Source: Flavobacteriaceae bacterium UBA5544
Lineage (GTDB): Bacteria > Bacteroidota > Bacteroidia > Flavobacteriales > Flavobacteriaceae
Assembly: GCA_002426755.1 (NCBI GenBank)
Contig: DINI01000035.1
Span: forward strand, 99,433 to 119,878
Reading direction: 5' to 3'
DNA: 20,446 bases
Made by a program: the position numbers and the translations under genes. Of this stretch, positions 6,834 through 15,257 are shown in pieces (positions within the stretch are counted from its first letter, which is position 1; the number at the start of each line of letters is the position of its first letter). The notes under the pieces were generated by a model. The model saw nothing but the letters and a program-made list of their open reading frames with translations. It had not been told where the DNA came from and did not search any database.

Positions 6834-7985
6834 TCAATTTCTATAATCGTCCACTTTAAACTCACGCCATGTTTCCCCGTTTATAAAAGCATTTTTGTTG
6901 GGGTCGTCATAGGTGGTGTTGGTTCCAATATAGTAACCTCGGGTGTTGACCCAATAGCGGTTGCTAGTGTGATTTATCTTGGTTTTTGTTCCTGTTTCTG
7001 GGTCGATAATATTGGTCTTACCTAATATCACGTCTGCTATATGTTCTTGTCGTAGGCTTCGCGCTTCCAAACCAGCTTCCCATTGTTTCTGATTGTTTGC
7101 TCTCATTTCCTGATCTGCTTCCCATTGTTTCTGACGTTGTTCCATTCCTCTTTTAAATTCGGCTTGTTGTCTTTCAGTCTGCTCGTCTATTTTTTGAACA
7201 GCGTATTGGGTTTGCTGATTCATGGTTCTAATCCATTCTGGATTAATCTGTCTATTGAGCATTCCATTGAGGTAATCTTGTCGGGCTTGTTCAAAATAGA
7301 GTGCAGGCGCACCAACAGCGCCCATTTGAAAACCCCATAGGATATCGTTTTGGCCTTGATCAAATTGATAAAAGAATATTGTAACCCATTTTGTACCATC
7401 GGGATCTTCCCATTCAAGGGCAGTCGCATCAAATTGTGTAGGATTTCGCTGTTGTTTGTAAATCATACTACAAAAACTCTTATAACCTTCCAACAACGGT
7501 GTGATTGGATATTTTTTAACCAACTTTCGGTTAACTTTGTTTGCAATGGGCATCAATATTTCTTCAATAGTTTGATCCATACTCAATGGATATTTAACTT
7601 TTACACCCGTTTGCTGATACATATTCATCATCATCGGGTCATTTGAATAAGAATAATATTGCCCAACTTCCCCATAAACTTTTACCCCATTTGGACCTGT
7701 AAAAGCAAACTCCCCACTCTTGTGCTGCTCCCATTCTTTTGGAAATGGAATGCGTTCGGTGACCATCCCATTTCGAGAATCGGTATTGTAGAAATACTTG
7801 AGCCGTGGAGCATCAGTATTTTTTATAGAGTTTTCCGTCATAGGTTCATTTGAAGTCATCTCTGCTCTTTCCATATTAGTATCTAATTGGTTTTCGGCAG
7901 ATTCCTTTTTGCTTTCAATACACGATAGAAAGATACATGTGAGTATCAAAAAAATAGTTGGGTGGCTCTTTTTAGAATTGTTCAT
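6834..7985 (-). CDS. Envelope lipoprotein 2 (paralogue of lipoprotein 1), function unknown
   Basis: 383 residues. A hydrophobic stretch at 10-21 precedes Cys22 (IFLSC), an acceptable Bacteroidetes lipobox though Phe at -3 is not ideal. The core domain shares with the protein at 859-2025 the blocks GPNGVKVYGE (97-106), LEWEDPDG (190-197), LWGFQ (216-220), APALYFEQARQDY (226-238) and LNRQINPEWIRTMNQQ (243-258), plus a C-terminal YYIGTNTT. Unlike lipoprotein 1, the section 260-315 is a charged, probably coiled-coil segment with two KQWEA repeats (286-290 and 300-304). It follows the T9SS adhesin on the same strand but is separated from it by a strong terminator, so it probably has its own promoter; no TGATGAC-N15-CG element precedes it. 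I do not recognise a named family. A role as an envelope component of the same pathway is inference from synteny and paralogy. Confidence 0.74.
   Translation of the reverse strand: MNNSKKSHPTIFLILTCIFLSCIESKKESAENQLDTNMERAEMTSNEPMTENSIKNTDAPRLKYFYNTDSRNGMVTERIPFPKEWEQHKSGEFAFTGPNGVKVYGEVGQYYSYSNDPMMMNMYQQTGVKVKYPLSMDQTIEEILMPIANKVNRKLVKKYPITPLLEGYKSFCSMIYKQQRNPTQFDATALEWEDPDGTKWVTIFFYQFDQGQNDILWGFQMGAVGAPALYFEQARQDYLNGMLNRQINPEWIRTMNQQTQYAVQKIDEQTERQQAEFKRGMEQRQKQWEADQEMRANNQKQWEAGLEARSLRQEHIADVILGKTNIIDPETGTKTKINHTSNRYWVNTRGYYIGTNTTYDDPNKNAFINGETWREFKVDDYRN
7075..7134. repeat. 18-bp direct repeat within lipoprotein 2
   Basis: gcttcccattgtttctga occurs at 7075-7092 and again at 7117-7134, 42 bp (14 codons) apart. 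It encodes the two KQWEA segments of the predicted coiled coil. The spacing in whole codons and identity at DNA level suggest a small in-frame duplication. Confidence 0.6.
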
Positions 7986-8009
7986 GATGTTAATTTTTAA
8001 GGATTTTAT

Positions 8010-8023
8010 GTGATTTGAATCAC
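8010..8023. promoter_or_regulatory. 14-bp near-perfect palindrome upstream of lipoprotein 2
   Basis: GTGATT-tg-AATCAC has 6-bp perfect arms around a 2-bp centre and lies 25-38 bp before the start codon of the minus-strand lipoprotein gene. It looks like a dimeric regulator operator. The sequence is not related to the inverted repeat before lipoprotein 1. No regulator can be named. Confidence 0.35.
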
Positions 8024-8049
8024 CTTCAACAGAATGTTTAACCGACAGT

Positions 8050-8079
8050 AAAAAGCCGCCAACCCGCGTGTTGGCAGCT
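8050..8079 (-). terminator. Intrinsic terminator after the T9SS adhesin gene
   Basis: Arms 8054-8063 and 8070-8079 pair over 10 positions with one mismatch around a 6-nt loop (minus-strand stem GCTGCCAAC / GTTGGCGGC). On the minus strand the hairpin is followed directly by TTTTT (8054-8050, the first T closing the stem). The GC-rich stem stands out in AT-rich DNA. It begins about 34 nt after the adhesin stop codon and separates it from lipoprotein 2. Confidence 0.85.
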
Positions 8080-8112
8080 CTTACCCATACATAACTAACT
8101 AAAATTAATTGC

Positions 8113-11112
8113 CTATTGTTTAATGACTCGTTTTGTAATAGAACTGTTGTGGCCAGTTATTTTCACGAAATACATTCCTGACGAAAGGTTTTCCAAAGAA
8201 ATTTCTTTAGTCAACCCCATGTTTTTAAGGTCAAAGGTTGAAATGATTTTTCCTGTGACATCAGTAATCTGGCCGTTTTCCAATTCTAGATTATTGACGT
8301 TTTTGATGGTCAAAATATTCCTTACTGGATTTGGATATAATTGGACTCTAGAATAGGACAGTTCGAAGTCGTCAACACCCAACGTTATATTTACCAATTT
8401 AAGCACCACTTGATTGTCATTTCTACAGAACACGTCAAAGGTGTAGGTCATGCCATTATAATCGGTAGCTGTAGTAGGTGCCAAATTGCATTGTGAAATT
8501 GTTCCTGTGGTGGTTGCCACAATGAACTCATTGTTAAGAACTGGTGCAAAATTCAAGGTGACGTTTACGGTGCCATCAAAAATCACATTCGTCCCATTGA
8601 TGGCCAAGACATCGTACTGTGTGCCAGAGGTCAAACCATTCAATTCAACATCTAAAACAGAAGTAGCAGATGATTTGTAGGTCCCATTCACATTTAATAT
8701 TCCTGGTGAACCGCCTGGAGCAGTGGTACCGTTATTGGTAAAGTTTGCGGCTGATGGCAAGTTGATGGTCGCTGTTCCTTTTATAATTCCATCAACTGAA
8801 TTAGTAAAATTGTACCCGTTTTCAAATCGTAACGTACCTGAAGATGCATCAATAATTCCGGAATTTACAAATGGCTCTGTAATATAAGTAATGTCACTAT
8901 TCTCTGATTTTTTGAACAATCCCCCATTATTGACCATTTGTCCCCCGCCATTCCCTGGAAAAAAGATATAAGAAGCCGATTTGATGTCAAATACGCCAGC
9001 CTCCAAATTATTAAAAACGGACGTATCAAACATATAAAAATCCCCTGCACCAGATTGATAGGTCATGACACCTGAATTGTTGAAAACAGTGGAACCACCC
9101 ATATTTTTGGTACCTCCAACAAAATTAAAGATGCCTGCATTGGTCAATGTTCCATTCCCATTGAGGGTCGCACTTGCCATTGAAATGCCAGAACTTCCTG
9201 AAAAATCAAACGTTGCTGCACCTGTTACCGTGACTACGTTGTTCCACACAAGTGTTCCGTTGACAAGCCCTGTCAATGTACCTGAAGGATTTATGGTGGT
9301 GTTCCAATTCAAAGTACTGCCCGAAGTGACATTGTAAACACCACCATTCAAAGTTTTCTGCCGAATGTCGAATGTTAATATTCCTGTATTCACCGCAACA
9401 GTGCCTGTGTTCACCATATCAATGGAAATATAAGTAGTCGCACTCCCTGCCGTTTTACGAATGGTGCCTGCGTTGTTTAAAACCGGAATCCCTCCATTTC
9501 CGGGATAAAAGGCATAATTGTCTGCTTTTAAATCAATGATACCACCAGATTGATTGTTAATCATTGGGTCATCGTATAAATAAAAATCGCCCGCTCCCGA
9601 TTTAAAGGTCATGGTGCCTGTATTGTTGAGAACTGTAGTTCCTCCCATAGCTTTGGTCCCACCAACCAAATTAATCATTCCTGTATTGGTCAAAGCACCA
9701 TTCCCGTTCAAAGTGCCTGTTGCCCAATTTAAGGCATTGGTTCCAGTAAAACTAAAGGTGGACGTTGTAGCCACGCTCACAACACCATTCCATGAAAGCG
9801 TACCATTCACCAACCCTGTAAGGTTGTTTGAAGCGTTTATGGTAGAATTCCAATTTAAATTACTATCTGTACTTACATTGTAAACACCACCATTCAAAGT
9901 TTTTTGCCGTATATCGAATGTTAATGTACCTGTATTCACAGTTACAGTTCCTGTGTTAACCAAATCAATGGACAAGAAAGTAGTTTCAGTTCCTCCTGTT
10001 TTTTTGATAGTTCCAGCATTATTTAGCACAGGAATTCCTCCATTGCCAGGATAGAACGCGTAATTGTCTGCCTTTAAATCGATGATACCCGCAGCTTGAT
10101 TGTTGATGGTTGGATTATCGTATAAGTAAAAATCGCCCGCTCCAGATTTAAAGGTCATGGTACCAGCATTGTTGAGAATGGTGGTGCCACCCATGGCCTT
10201 TATGCCTCCAACAAAATTTAACATCCCTGTATTGGTCAGTGTACCATCGCCATTTAGTTGGGCAGTGGTCAAACTTAAAGCATTGGTTCCGCCAAAATTA
10301 AAGGTAGCGGTTGTTGCAACACTCACAACATTGTTCCAATTGACGCTTCCTCCCACTGTTCCTGTCAAAGTTCCGGATACATTCATAATCGCACTCCAAT
10401 TCAAAACACTGCCTGCCGTGGCAGTATAAACACCTCCATTGAGTGTTTTTTCACGTATATCCAAAGTCAAAGTGCCGCTGAAAACACTGATGGTCCCAGA
10501 ATTGACCAAGGAGGTCGAAATATAGGCCGTATTGACGCCTCCAGTTTTTCGAATCAGTCCAGAATTAGTTACGTTGGTTGCTCCACCATCTCCAGGATAA
10601 AAGGCATAGACATCCGTTTTAATATCAATGATCCCACTTGCCTGATTGTTAATAGCGGCCGTATTATACATATATAAATCGCCACTTCCGACGTTATAGT
10701 TGATAGTACCTGCATTGCTGATAGTGGTTGCACCCAATAATAATTTAGTGCCTCCGACCATATTTATAGTACCGTTATTGGTCAATGTGCCATCTCCAGT
10801 TATTGATGTACCACCCCAAGTGACTGTTGTATTTGTTGCAAAGGAAGACGCATTTGTAAATGACAGGACATTGTTAATGTTCAATGTAGAGTTCCCTTGA
10901 ACCACAATAGACCTCGTAGTTCCTGCAACATTAAGATTTACCGTTTTCCCAGTGGGAATTATAACGTCGGTAACTGAAGTTGGCAACTGATTCAAACTCC
11001 AGTTAGCTGCATTTCCCCAATTAGTGTCAACATTCCCAGTCCAAGTATTGGTTTGAGAAAAAAGCGTTATGGACAACGCAAATAGAATCGTAAAAAGTAA
11101 ACATTTTTTCAT
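8113..11112 (-). CDS. T9SS-secreted repeat adhesin-like surface protein
   Basis: 999 residues from the ATG at 11112, whose signal peptide MKKCLLFTILFALSITLFSQ makes it the right start. An ORF extension to 11187 would cover the predicted promoter and is rejected. Residues 21-87 (TWTGNVDTNWGNAANWSL) resemble the start of bacterial beta-helix/autotransporter-type adhesins. Residues 88 to ~770 are four units of exactly 182 residues, the last incomplete, rich in LNGNGTLTNTG, LNNAGT and FYPGNGG motifs, as expected of a right-handed beta-helix. Residues ~790-910 form a beta-rich module. Residues 915-999 are a type A T9SS C-terminal sorting domain: LYPNPV (925-930), TDVTGKI (950-956), NLSSGMYFVKITG (975-987) and the terminal KRVIKQ. 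It would be exported by Sec, then through the type IX system to the surface. Preceded by predicted ECF promoter B. It lies downstream of module 2 on the same strand, so it is a likely output of the sigma circuit (inference). Confidence 0.88.
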   Translation of the reverse strand: MKKCLLFTILFALSITLFSQTNTWTGNVDTNWGNAANWSLNQLPTSVTDVIIPTGKTVNLNVAGTTRSIVVQGNSTLNINNVLSFTNASSFATNTTVTWGGTSITGDGTLTNNGTINMVGGTKLLLGATTISNAGTINYNVGSGDLYMYNTAAINNQASGIIDIKTDVYAFYPGDGGATNVTNSGLIRKTGGVNTAYISTSLVNSGTISVFSGTLTLDIREKTLNGGVYTATAGSVLNWSAIMNVSGTLTGTVGGSVNWNNVVSVATTATFNFGGTNALSLTTAQLNGDGTLTNTGMLNFVGGIKAMGGTTILNNAGTMTFKSGAGDFYLYDNPTINNQAAGIIDLKADNYAFYPGNGGIPVLNNAGTIKKTGGTETTFLSIDLVNTGTVTVNTGTLTFDIRQKTLNGGVYNVSTDSNLNWNSTINASNNLTGLVNGTLSWNGVVSVATTSTFSFTGTNALNWATGTLNGNGALTNTGMINLVGGTKAMGGTTVLNNTGTMTFKSGAGDFYLYDDPMINNQSGGIIDLKADNYAFYPGNGGIPVLNNAGTIRKTAGSATTYISIDMVNTGTVAVNTGILTFDIRQKTLNGGVYNVTSGSTLNWNTTINPSGTLTGLVNGTLVWNNVVTVTGAATFDFSGSSGISMASATLNGNGTLTNAGIFNFVGGTKNMGGSTVFNNSGVMTYQSGAGDFYMFDTSVFNNLEAGVFDIKSASYIFFPGNGGGQMVNNGGLFKKSENSDITYITEPFVNSGIIDASSGTLRFENGYNFTNSVDGIIKGTATINLPSAANFTNNGTTAPGGSPGILNVNGTYKSSATSVLDVELNGLTSGTQYDVLAINGTNVIFDGTVNVTLNFAPVLNNEFIVATTTGTISQCNLAPTTATDYNGMTYTFDVFCRNDNQVVLKLVNITLGVDDFELSYSRVQLYPNPVRNILTIKNVNNLELENGQITDVTGKIISTFDLKNMGLTKEISLENLSSGMYFVKITGHNSSITKRVIKQ
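8803..10851 (-). repeat. Four tandem 546-bp (182-residue) repeat units in the adhesin
   Basis: Counting from residue 1, the anchor motif LNG(D/N)G-LTN falls at residues 104 (as ITGDG), 286, 468 and 650, exactly 182 apart each time. Approximate DNA limits of the units on the minus strand are 10851-10306, 10305-9760, 9759-9214 and 9213-8803 (incomplete). Units 2 and 3 are the most alike, also at DNA level, for example both encode KSGAGDFYLYD and DLKADNYAFYPGNGG. This suggests recent duplication or homogenisation. Confidence 0.85.
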
Positions 11113-11158
11113 AAGTATATAATTTAATGGATTAATAGCTAGATGCTTTTCTATTTTT

Positions 11159-11187
11159 CTAACGTCCATATGAAAAAAGGTCATCAC
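11159..11187 (-). promoter_or_regulatory. Predicted ECF-type promoter B, upstream of the T9SS adhesin
   Basis: On the minus strand GTGATGAC (11187-11180), 15 nt, CGTTAG (11164-11159). The plus-strand text tatgaaaaaaggtcatca (11169-11186) is repeated at promoter C (15934-15950) with only one A fewer in the A-run. The expected start is near 11153, about 40 nt before the ATG at 11112. Confidence 0.7.
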
Positions 11188-11297
11188 TATTTATAAAAAA
11201 TAAAAGTAAGGAGACTTATATGATTCAGGGAAATGGCTACTGGATTGGGGAAGCAAGAATCATCTTTGTGTGAAGAAATTCACATGAATCAAAGGCG

Positions 11298-14200
11298 TCA
11301 GGCTTTTTTTCTTTTCTTAAGAAAAAATAGTAGAATCGCCGACGTAAATAATCCCAAAGCCCACCACCATATAGGATTGGTACTGTGTTTAAAATGGATG
11401 GGGTCTGTATTGCCAATCAACACCAAGCCCGCCCAATATTCTGGGGACGCAGCGCGACCTTCAGCGGTGGACAGGTATTTTAATTTTGCTTTTTTAAGCG
11501 CTTCACCCTTTGGCAATCCATCTGATAGAAAATCATAAAAATAACCTACAATTTGGGTGCTGGAAACCTCATCAATGTCCCAAAGGCTTGTTAAGATACT
11601 TTCACTTCCTGCGTAGTTGAAAGCATGTGCCAATGAGATGGCGCCTTCTCCAGGTTTATAACTGGGTTTACCAGTTTCGCATGCGGTCAAAATGGCCAAA
11701 TTTGAAGATAAATCTATGTTATAGATTTCATAGGCATAAAGCGAGTTGTCATCAAAGTCTGTAGTGTCTTTCAACTGTTTGGCAAATACCAAACGACTCA
11801 ATTCCGGGCTGATGTTGTTGGATTCGGCATGACTGCCTATGTGGATGATTTTATGCTCTTTTGCATTTTTCACAAATAGCGTTTTGCTGGCGTTTTGATT
11901 CATAAAATAATCTCCGCCAAAGACATTTGAATATTTTTTTATAAGCTTCTCACTAAAGGGTTGTGGCAACAGATTTAAATATGTTTTATCAAATCCAATG
12001 GAATCCTTGATGCCAATTTGATACTTTTGTTTCATTTCCTTATTGAAACCCGGTGCAAATCCTACATAATTTTCAGGATAATTGATAACTTTTCTTTGGT
12101 CTTTGTAGAGCAATAAGCTGAAATTATAAGAAATATCATGAGTTGCTAGCAAACTATTCGTGCTAAATTCCTTAAAATCCTTAATGGGTTTTGGCGTCAA
12201 CATTTCAAAACTCAAGTTGAATAATTCCCTATCTGGGATGATAACCACTTTTTTGGTCTTTACATTTTTTTCCAAAGGTTGCCAAAGCGACTTGTAGAGT
12301 TGAAAAAGCAATTTGCTTTTGGTCTCTACGGAGAAATCCTCTTTGGCCAATGCCTTTAACTGTGTCTCCAAGCTACTGCTTTTTAAAGGAATTAAATTTT
12401 TGTTGGAATGGGACACCACAAAGGCGTACAGTTGTTTTTCAATAAAAAGATAGCGAACCACTGTTGTGTTGGAAGGAATTTTTTCCTGTAAATCCTGTAT
12501 GTTTTCCTCCAGCGTTTGGTAACGCATTTTGTAATACTCTGGGTAGTTTTTTTCCAAGGATTTTATAAAGGTCTCCCATTTTTTGGAAGCGTCAATGTAG
12601 GAGCTAATTCCAGAATCAGTGTTATCCAATGACTTTGTGATATTGTTCTTAAGCTCATTTTCTTCATCTAGAACCTTTTGAGGAACGTTTTTAAAAGACA
12701 AATTTTCGCGGAGATTGAGACGGGAACGAATGCGGTTGTAAATGGCCGATTCATGAAGCGACATCACTTGGTCCAAATAAGCATCGTCCTTTGTTTTTTC
12801 GTACAATTCCAAACGGAGCTTTTTGGCAAAGTTTAAAAGCTCTTCATTTTCATTGATAAGTATCGTAATATCTTCATGGGTCGTCACCACTTTTTTTCGC
12901 TGGTCCAAAATGGCAATGCCTTCTTCCAAGCGTGCCAAAAGATCCTTTAAAAATTGTTCACTTTTATCATTGGTGCAGTAATATTTTGAAGCCGTGTGTA
13001 TCAAAAGGGCACTTGGTTTTCGGTATTGCGCAAGAATGGAATCTCCCACCGTTAAACGGTCGGGGCCACTGCTGAGTTTAAAATTCAATGCTTCATCGCT
13101 ATAATTCAATGCCTCCTGGTAATCCTTCACAAGAAAATACACTTTGGCCAAATTGATGGTTTGGTAATAATCTTGCAATGTTTGGCTTAAATCACCTTTT
13201 TTCATGGCAGTATAGGTGTCTTTCGCTAAGGAAACAGCCTTTTCGGGCTCGTTATGTTTGGCATAGAATTGTGAGAGCTCAATCTTGTGCGATAAAACGT
13301 CCCTATTATAGGCGCCTTTCAAAGAATTTGTATATAAGCGTTCTGCCTTTTCGTAGTGTTTTTTGGCGTTTTCAACATCACCGGTCAGTTCATAAATTGT
13401 TGCCCGAGTGGAATTTGCAGCGGCATCCCAATACATATCTGCCCCAGGGCTTGTCTTTAAAAGTTCCAGTGCGTTATCAATGATTTTTGAAGCACCTTCA
13501 TAATCGCGAAGGGCTGTCTTGGCTTCCGCCAATACGATAAGAGAAGTGATGATGTGGATATCATTGGCTTCATACAACTTTAATTTTTGCTCGTACGCAA
13601 ATTGCATCAACGCTTCAGAACGTTCATACTCTCCCAAGGTATTGTAGAAAGAGGCCAAATTATCCAAGGTGGATGCAATTGACCCTTTGGCCCGTTGTAT
13701 CCTGCCTTCATCCGTGGCAAGCTTGATGTAGTTTTGATATCCCTCGATCACCTCATAGGATGTTTTGATGGCTTCTTCGTTTCTCCCAAGGGCATTGTAG
13801 ATGACCACCAAATTTGACTTTACCAAAGCAGGACGATAATATTGGTTCATAATATCATCCTTATCTGTTTTCTGCAGCACATTGATGGCTTCCTTAAAAT
13901 AATATTGGGCACTGTCAAGTTTTGCTTCTTGCCAAAGCAGTCCTCCCAGGGAATTGTACACCTGATTATAAAATACGTAATCTTGTGCTTTACTTTTATT
14001 CAACAACCGTAAAGATTCCTGATAGTTTTTCTTGGAAAGTGGATAATTTCCCAATTGTGTCGAATAATATCCCAAACTATAATATATGGATGCATAGTCT
14101 GTACTTTCGGGTTTGGTAATCTGTTTTGCATAAGGCAACGCTTGCTGCAACAGGTCATAGGCTTTTTGAGTTTGACCAACGTCTTCATACACCCAACCCA

Positions 14201-14528
14201 TTTCCGTAAAGGCAACTTTAATTGCTATGGGGTCTTGGGTTGCCCTAATTTCCTCGGTTAAGGCTTCGGCTTTTTTGACGGAGAGTTTTTTGTCCCCATT
14301 ATTCAATTTAAAACTGCCCACAAATTGCATGTGCATGGCAAGGCTATCGTATCTTTTTTCTGCTCTGTAGATAGCGAGGTTGTTTGCCAATTGCACCCTT
14401 GCCTTTTCCAACGAATCTTGTGCTACCAACTCCTGGATGTATTTAATGCTTTTTGGTTGATTGTCTTGGGAAAAGCTACTAATGGTCGAAACTAAAACAA
14501 GAATCATAAATGTAAGATATCGACCCAT
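11298..14528 (-). CDS. Secreted, C-terminally anchored TPR-CHAT protease (module 2)
   Basis: 1076 residues, the same length as its module 1 homologue. Signal peptide MGRYLTFMILVLVSTISSFSQ; TPR array ~25-480 (AYDLLQQALPYAKQ, SIYYSLGYYSTQLGNYPLSKKNY, ASFYNTLGEYERSEALMQFAY); linker with NRIRSRLNLRENLSFKNVPQ; CHAT domain ~690-1040 opening at VVIIPDRELFNLSFEML. The catalytic dyad is His900 (IHIGSHAESN) and Cys950 (LAILTACETGKP). The stretch GEGAISLAHAFNYAGSESIL is nearly identical between the two copies, whereas the TPR parts are well diverged, so catalysis is conserved and the sensing surface differs. A transmembrane helix (~1050-1069) and basic tail KKRKKA anchor it with the bulk in the periplasm. 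It starts 5 nt after the TPR membrane protein. No T-tracted terminator follows, so read-through toward the adhesin is possible. Substrate unknown. Confidence 0.88.
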   Translation of the reverse strand: MGRYLTFMILVLVSTISSFSQDNQPKSIKYIQELVAQDSLEKARVQLANNLAIYRAEKRYDSLAMHMQFVGSFKLNNGDKKLSVKKAEALTEEIRATQDPIAIKVAFTEMGWVYEDVGQTQKAYDLLQQALPYAKQITKPESTDYASIYYSLGYYSTQLGNYPLSKKNYQESLRLLNKSKAQDYVFYNQVYNSLGGLLWQEAKLDSAQYYFKEAINVLQKTDKDDIMNQYYRPALVKSNLVVIYNALGRNEEAIKTSYEVIEGYQNYIKLATDEGRIQRAKGSIASTLDNLASFYNTLGEYERSEALMQFAYEQKLKLYEANDIHIITSLIVLAEAKTALRDYEGASKIIDNALELLKTSPGADMYWDAAANSTRATIYELTGDVENAKKHYEKAERLYTNSLKGAYNRDVLSHKIELSQFYAKHNEPEKAVSLAKDTYTAMKKGDLSQTLQDYYQTINLAKVYFLVKDYQEALNYSDEALNFKLSSGPDRLTVGDSILAQYRKPSALLIHTASKYYCTNDKSEQFLKDLLARLEEGIAILDQRKKVVTTHEDITILINENEELLNFAKKLRLELYEKTKDDAYLDQVMSLHESAIYNRIRSRLNLRENLSFKNVPQKVLDEENELKNNITKSLDNTDSGISSYIDASKKWETFIKSLEKNYPEYYKMRYQTLEENIQDLQEKIPSNTTVVRYLFIEKQLYAFVVSHSNKNLIPLKSSSLETQLKALAKEDFSVETKSKLLFQLYKSLWQPLEKNVKTKKVVIIPDRELFNLSFEMLTPKPIKDFKEFSTNSLLATHDISYNFSLLLYKDQRKVINYPENYVGFAPGFNKEMKQKYQIGIKDSIGFDKTYLNLLPQPFSEKLIKKYSNVFGGDYFMNQNASKTLFVKNAKEHKIIHIGSHAESNNISPELSRLVFAKQLKDTTDFDDNSLYAYEIYNIDLSSNLAILTACETGKPSYKPGEGAISLAHAFNYAGSESILTSLWDIDEVSSTQIVGYFYDFLSDGLPKGEALKKAKLKYLSTAEGRAASPEYWAGLVLIGNTDPIHFKHSTNPIWWWALGLFTSAILLFFLKKRKKA

Positions 14529-14533
14529 AAGAG

Positions 14534-15253
14534 TTATTTTAAGTGCTCAATCTCCTGTAAAAGTTCAGTATTTCTTGAGGATGGATTTTTCTCGAGCAAT
14601 CGTTTAGCTTCGTTAAATTTTCCTTCTTTTATGTTTGCCAAAGCGGCATAGTAAGCGGCATCTTCCTCAAAGATGCCTTCGTTGTATTGCTCTTGGTTTT
14701 CTAGATATTGCAACGATTTTAGAGAATTGCCTTCTGCCAAATGGGAAACACCTATAAAGTAATTAAGTGTATCATTGGTTGGGTTGTCCTTAAGCAACAC
14801 TTGCCACTGGTCGATGGCACTTTTATAATTGCCTTGTTTGTAGGCTACCATGCCTTCATAGAATTCCACCGAATTTGTGGTTCCCATTTTCAGCGGCAGT
14901 CCAACATCTGGTTTGAAGTGTTCTACAAAAAGCTTTTCAGAGGCTGAAGGTCGTTGTATAAACCAGAAAATTCCAATTAATACGACGAGAACTGCTGCCA
15001 TTGAATACCAAATAGTTTTGGCATTTGATCGTTTCATAGAAACAGTTTTTTTATCCAAAATATGAGAATGAAAAGCCTTGATTTTAGACTGCCTAATACT
15101 ATCTTCGATTTCTTCTCGAATCGTTTGAATTTGCTTTATTTTTTCTTCGAGTTGAGGTATATTGAGTAGAGATGCTTTGGATACCTTTTGGTCATCCAAA
15201 TGCGCTTCAATCAGACTCCACTCTTCAGGTGTGATATGTATGTTGGGGTTCAT
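14534..15253 (-). CDS. Single-pass membrane protein with periplasmic TPRs, putative anti-sigma partner (module 2)
   Basis: 239 residues. Cytoplasmic helical, charged segment 1-78; transmembrane helix about 80-99 (IWYSMAAVLVVLIGIFWFIQ) after KRSNAK; the juxtamembrane FKPDVGLPL block shared with the module 1 protein; then TPR-like helices ~130-225 (AYKQGNYKSAIDQWQVLL, LNYFIGVSHLAEGNSLKSL, AAYYAALANIKEGKFNEAKRLL). The membrane-proximal and TPR parts are the most conserved between the copies, while the cytoplasmic parts diverge strongly. This fits a protein whose cytoplasmic end is specific for its own sigma factor (inference). The gene begins 4 nt after the sigma 2 stop and ends 5 nt before the protease start. 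No zinc anti-sigma motif and no FecR-like domain are seen. Confidence 0.75.
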   Translation of the reverse strand: MNPNIHITPEEWSLIEAHLDDQKVSKASLLNIPQLEEKIKQIQTIREEIEDSIRQSKIKAFHSHILDKKTVSMKRSNAKTIWYSMAAVLVVLIGIFWFIQRPSASEKLFVEHFKPDVGLPLKMGTTNSVEFYEGMVAYKQGNYKSAIDQWQVLLKDNPTNDTLNYFIGVSHLAEGNSLKSLQYLENQEQYNEGIFEEDAAYYAALANIKEGKFNEAKRLLEKNPSSRNTELLQEIEHLK

Positions 15254-15257
15254 TCTA

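Noticed and set aside
6816..7025. Plus-strand ORF at the 3' end of lipoprotein 2
   Set aside because: Antisense shadow of a well-supported lipoprotein gene, without a leader or homologous features.
9065..10429. Three plus-strand ORFs of 90 codons spaced exactly 546 bp apart (9065, 9611, 10157)
   Set aside because: They are antisense shadows of the 182-residue repeats of the minus-strand adhesin. The regular spacing comes from the repeat period, and the translations are low-complexity Val/Pro/Leu.
8113..11112. Repeats in the adhesin as a mobile element or CRISPR-like array
   Set aside because: The 546-bp units are in-frame coding repeats with no spacers, terminal inverted repeats or transposase.
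11113..11187. N-terminal extension of the adhesin ORF to 11187
   Set aside because: It would include the predicted promoter, and the signal peptide starts at the internal ATG at 11112.
11264..11294. Hairpin TGTGAA-GAAA-TTCACA after the module 2 protease
   Set aside because: The stem is short and there is no T-run on the minus strand after it, so it is not supported as a terminator.
11748..11754. TGATGAC on the minus strand inside the module 2 protease gene
   Set aside because: No CG at 15 nt downstream (TATGAA instead); explained by the codons. Used as a negative control for the promoter motif.
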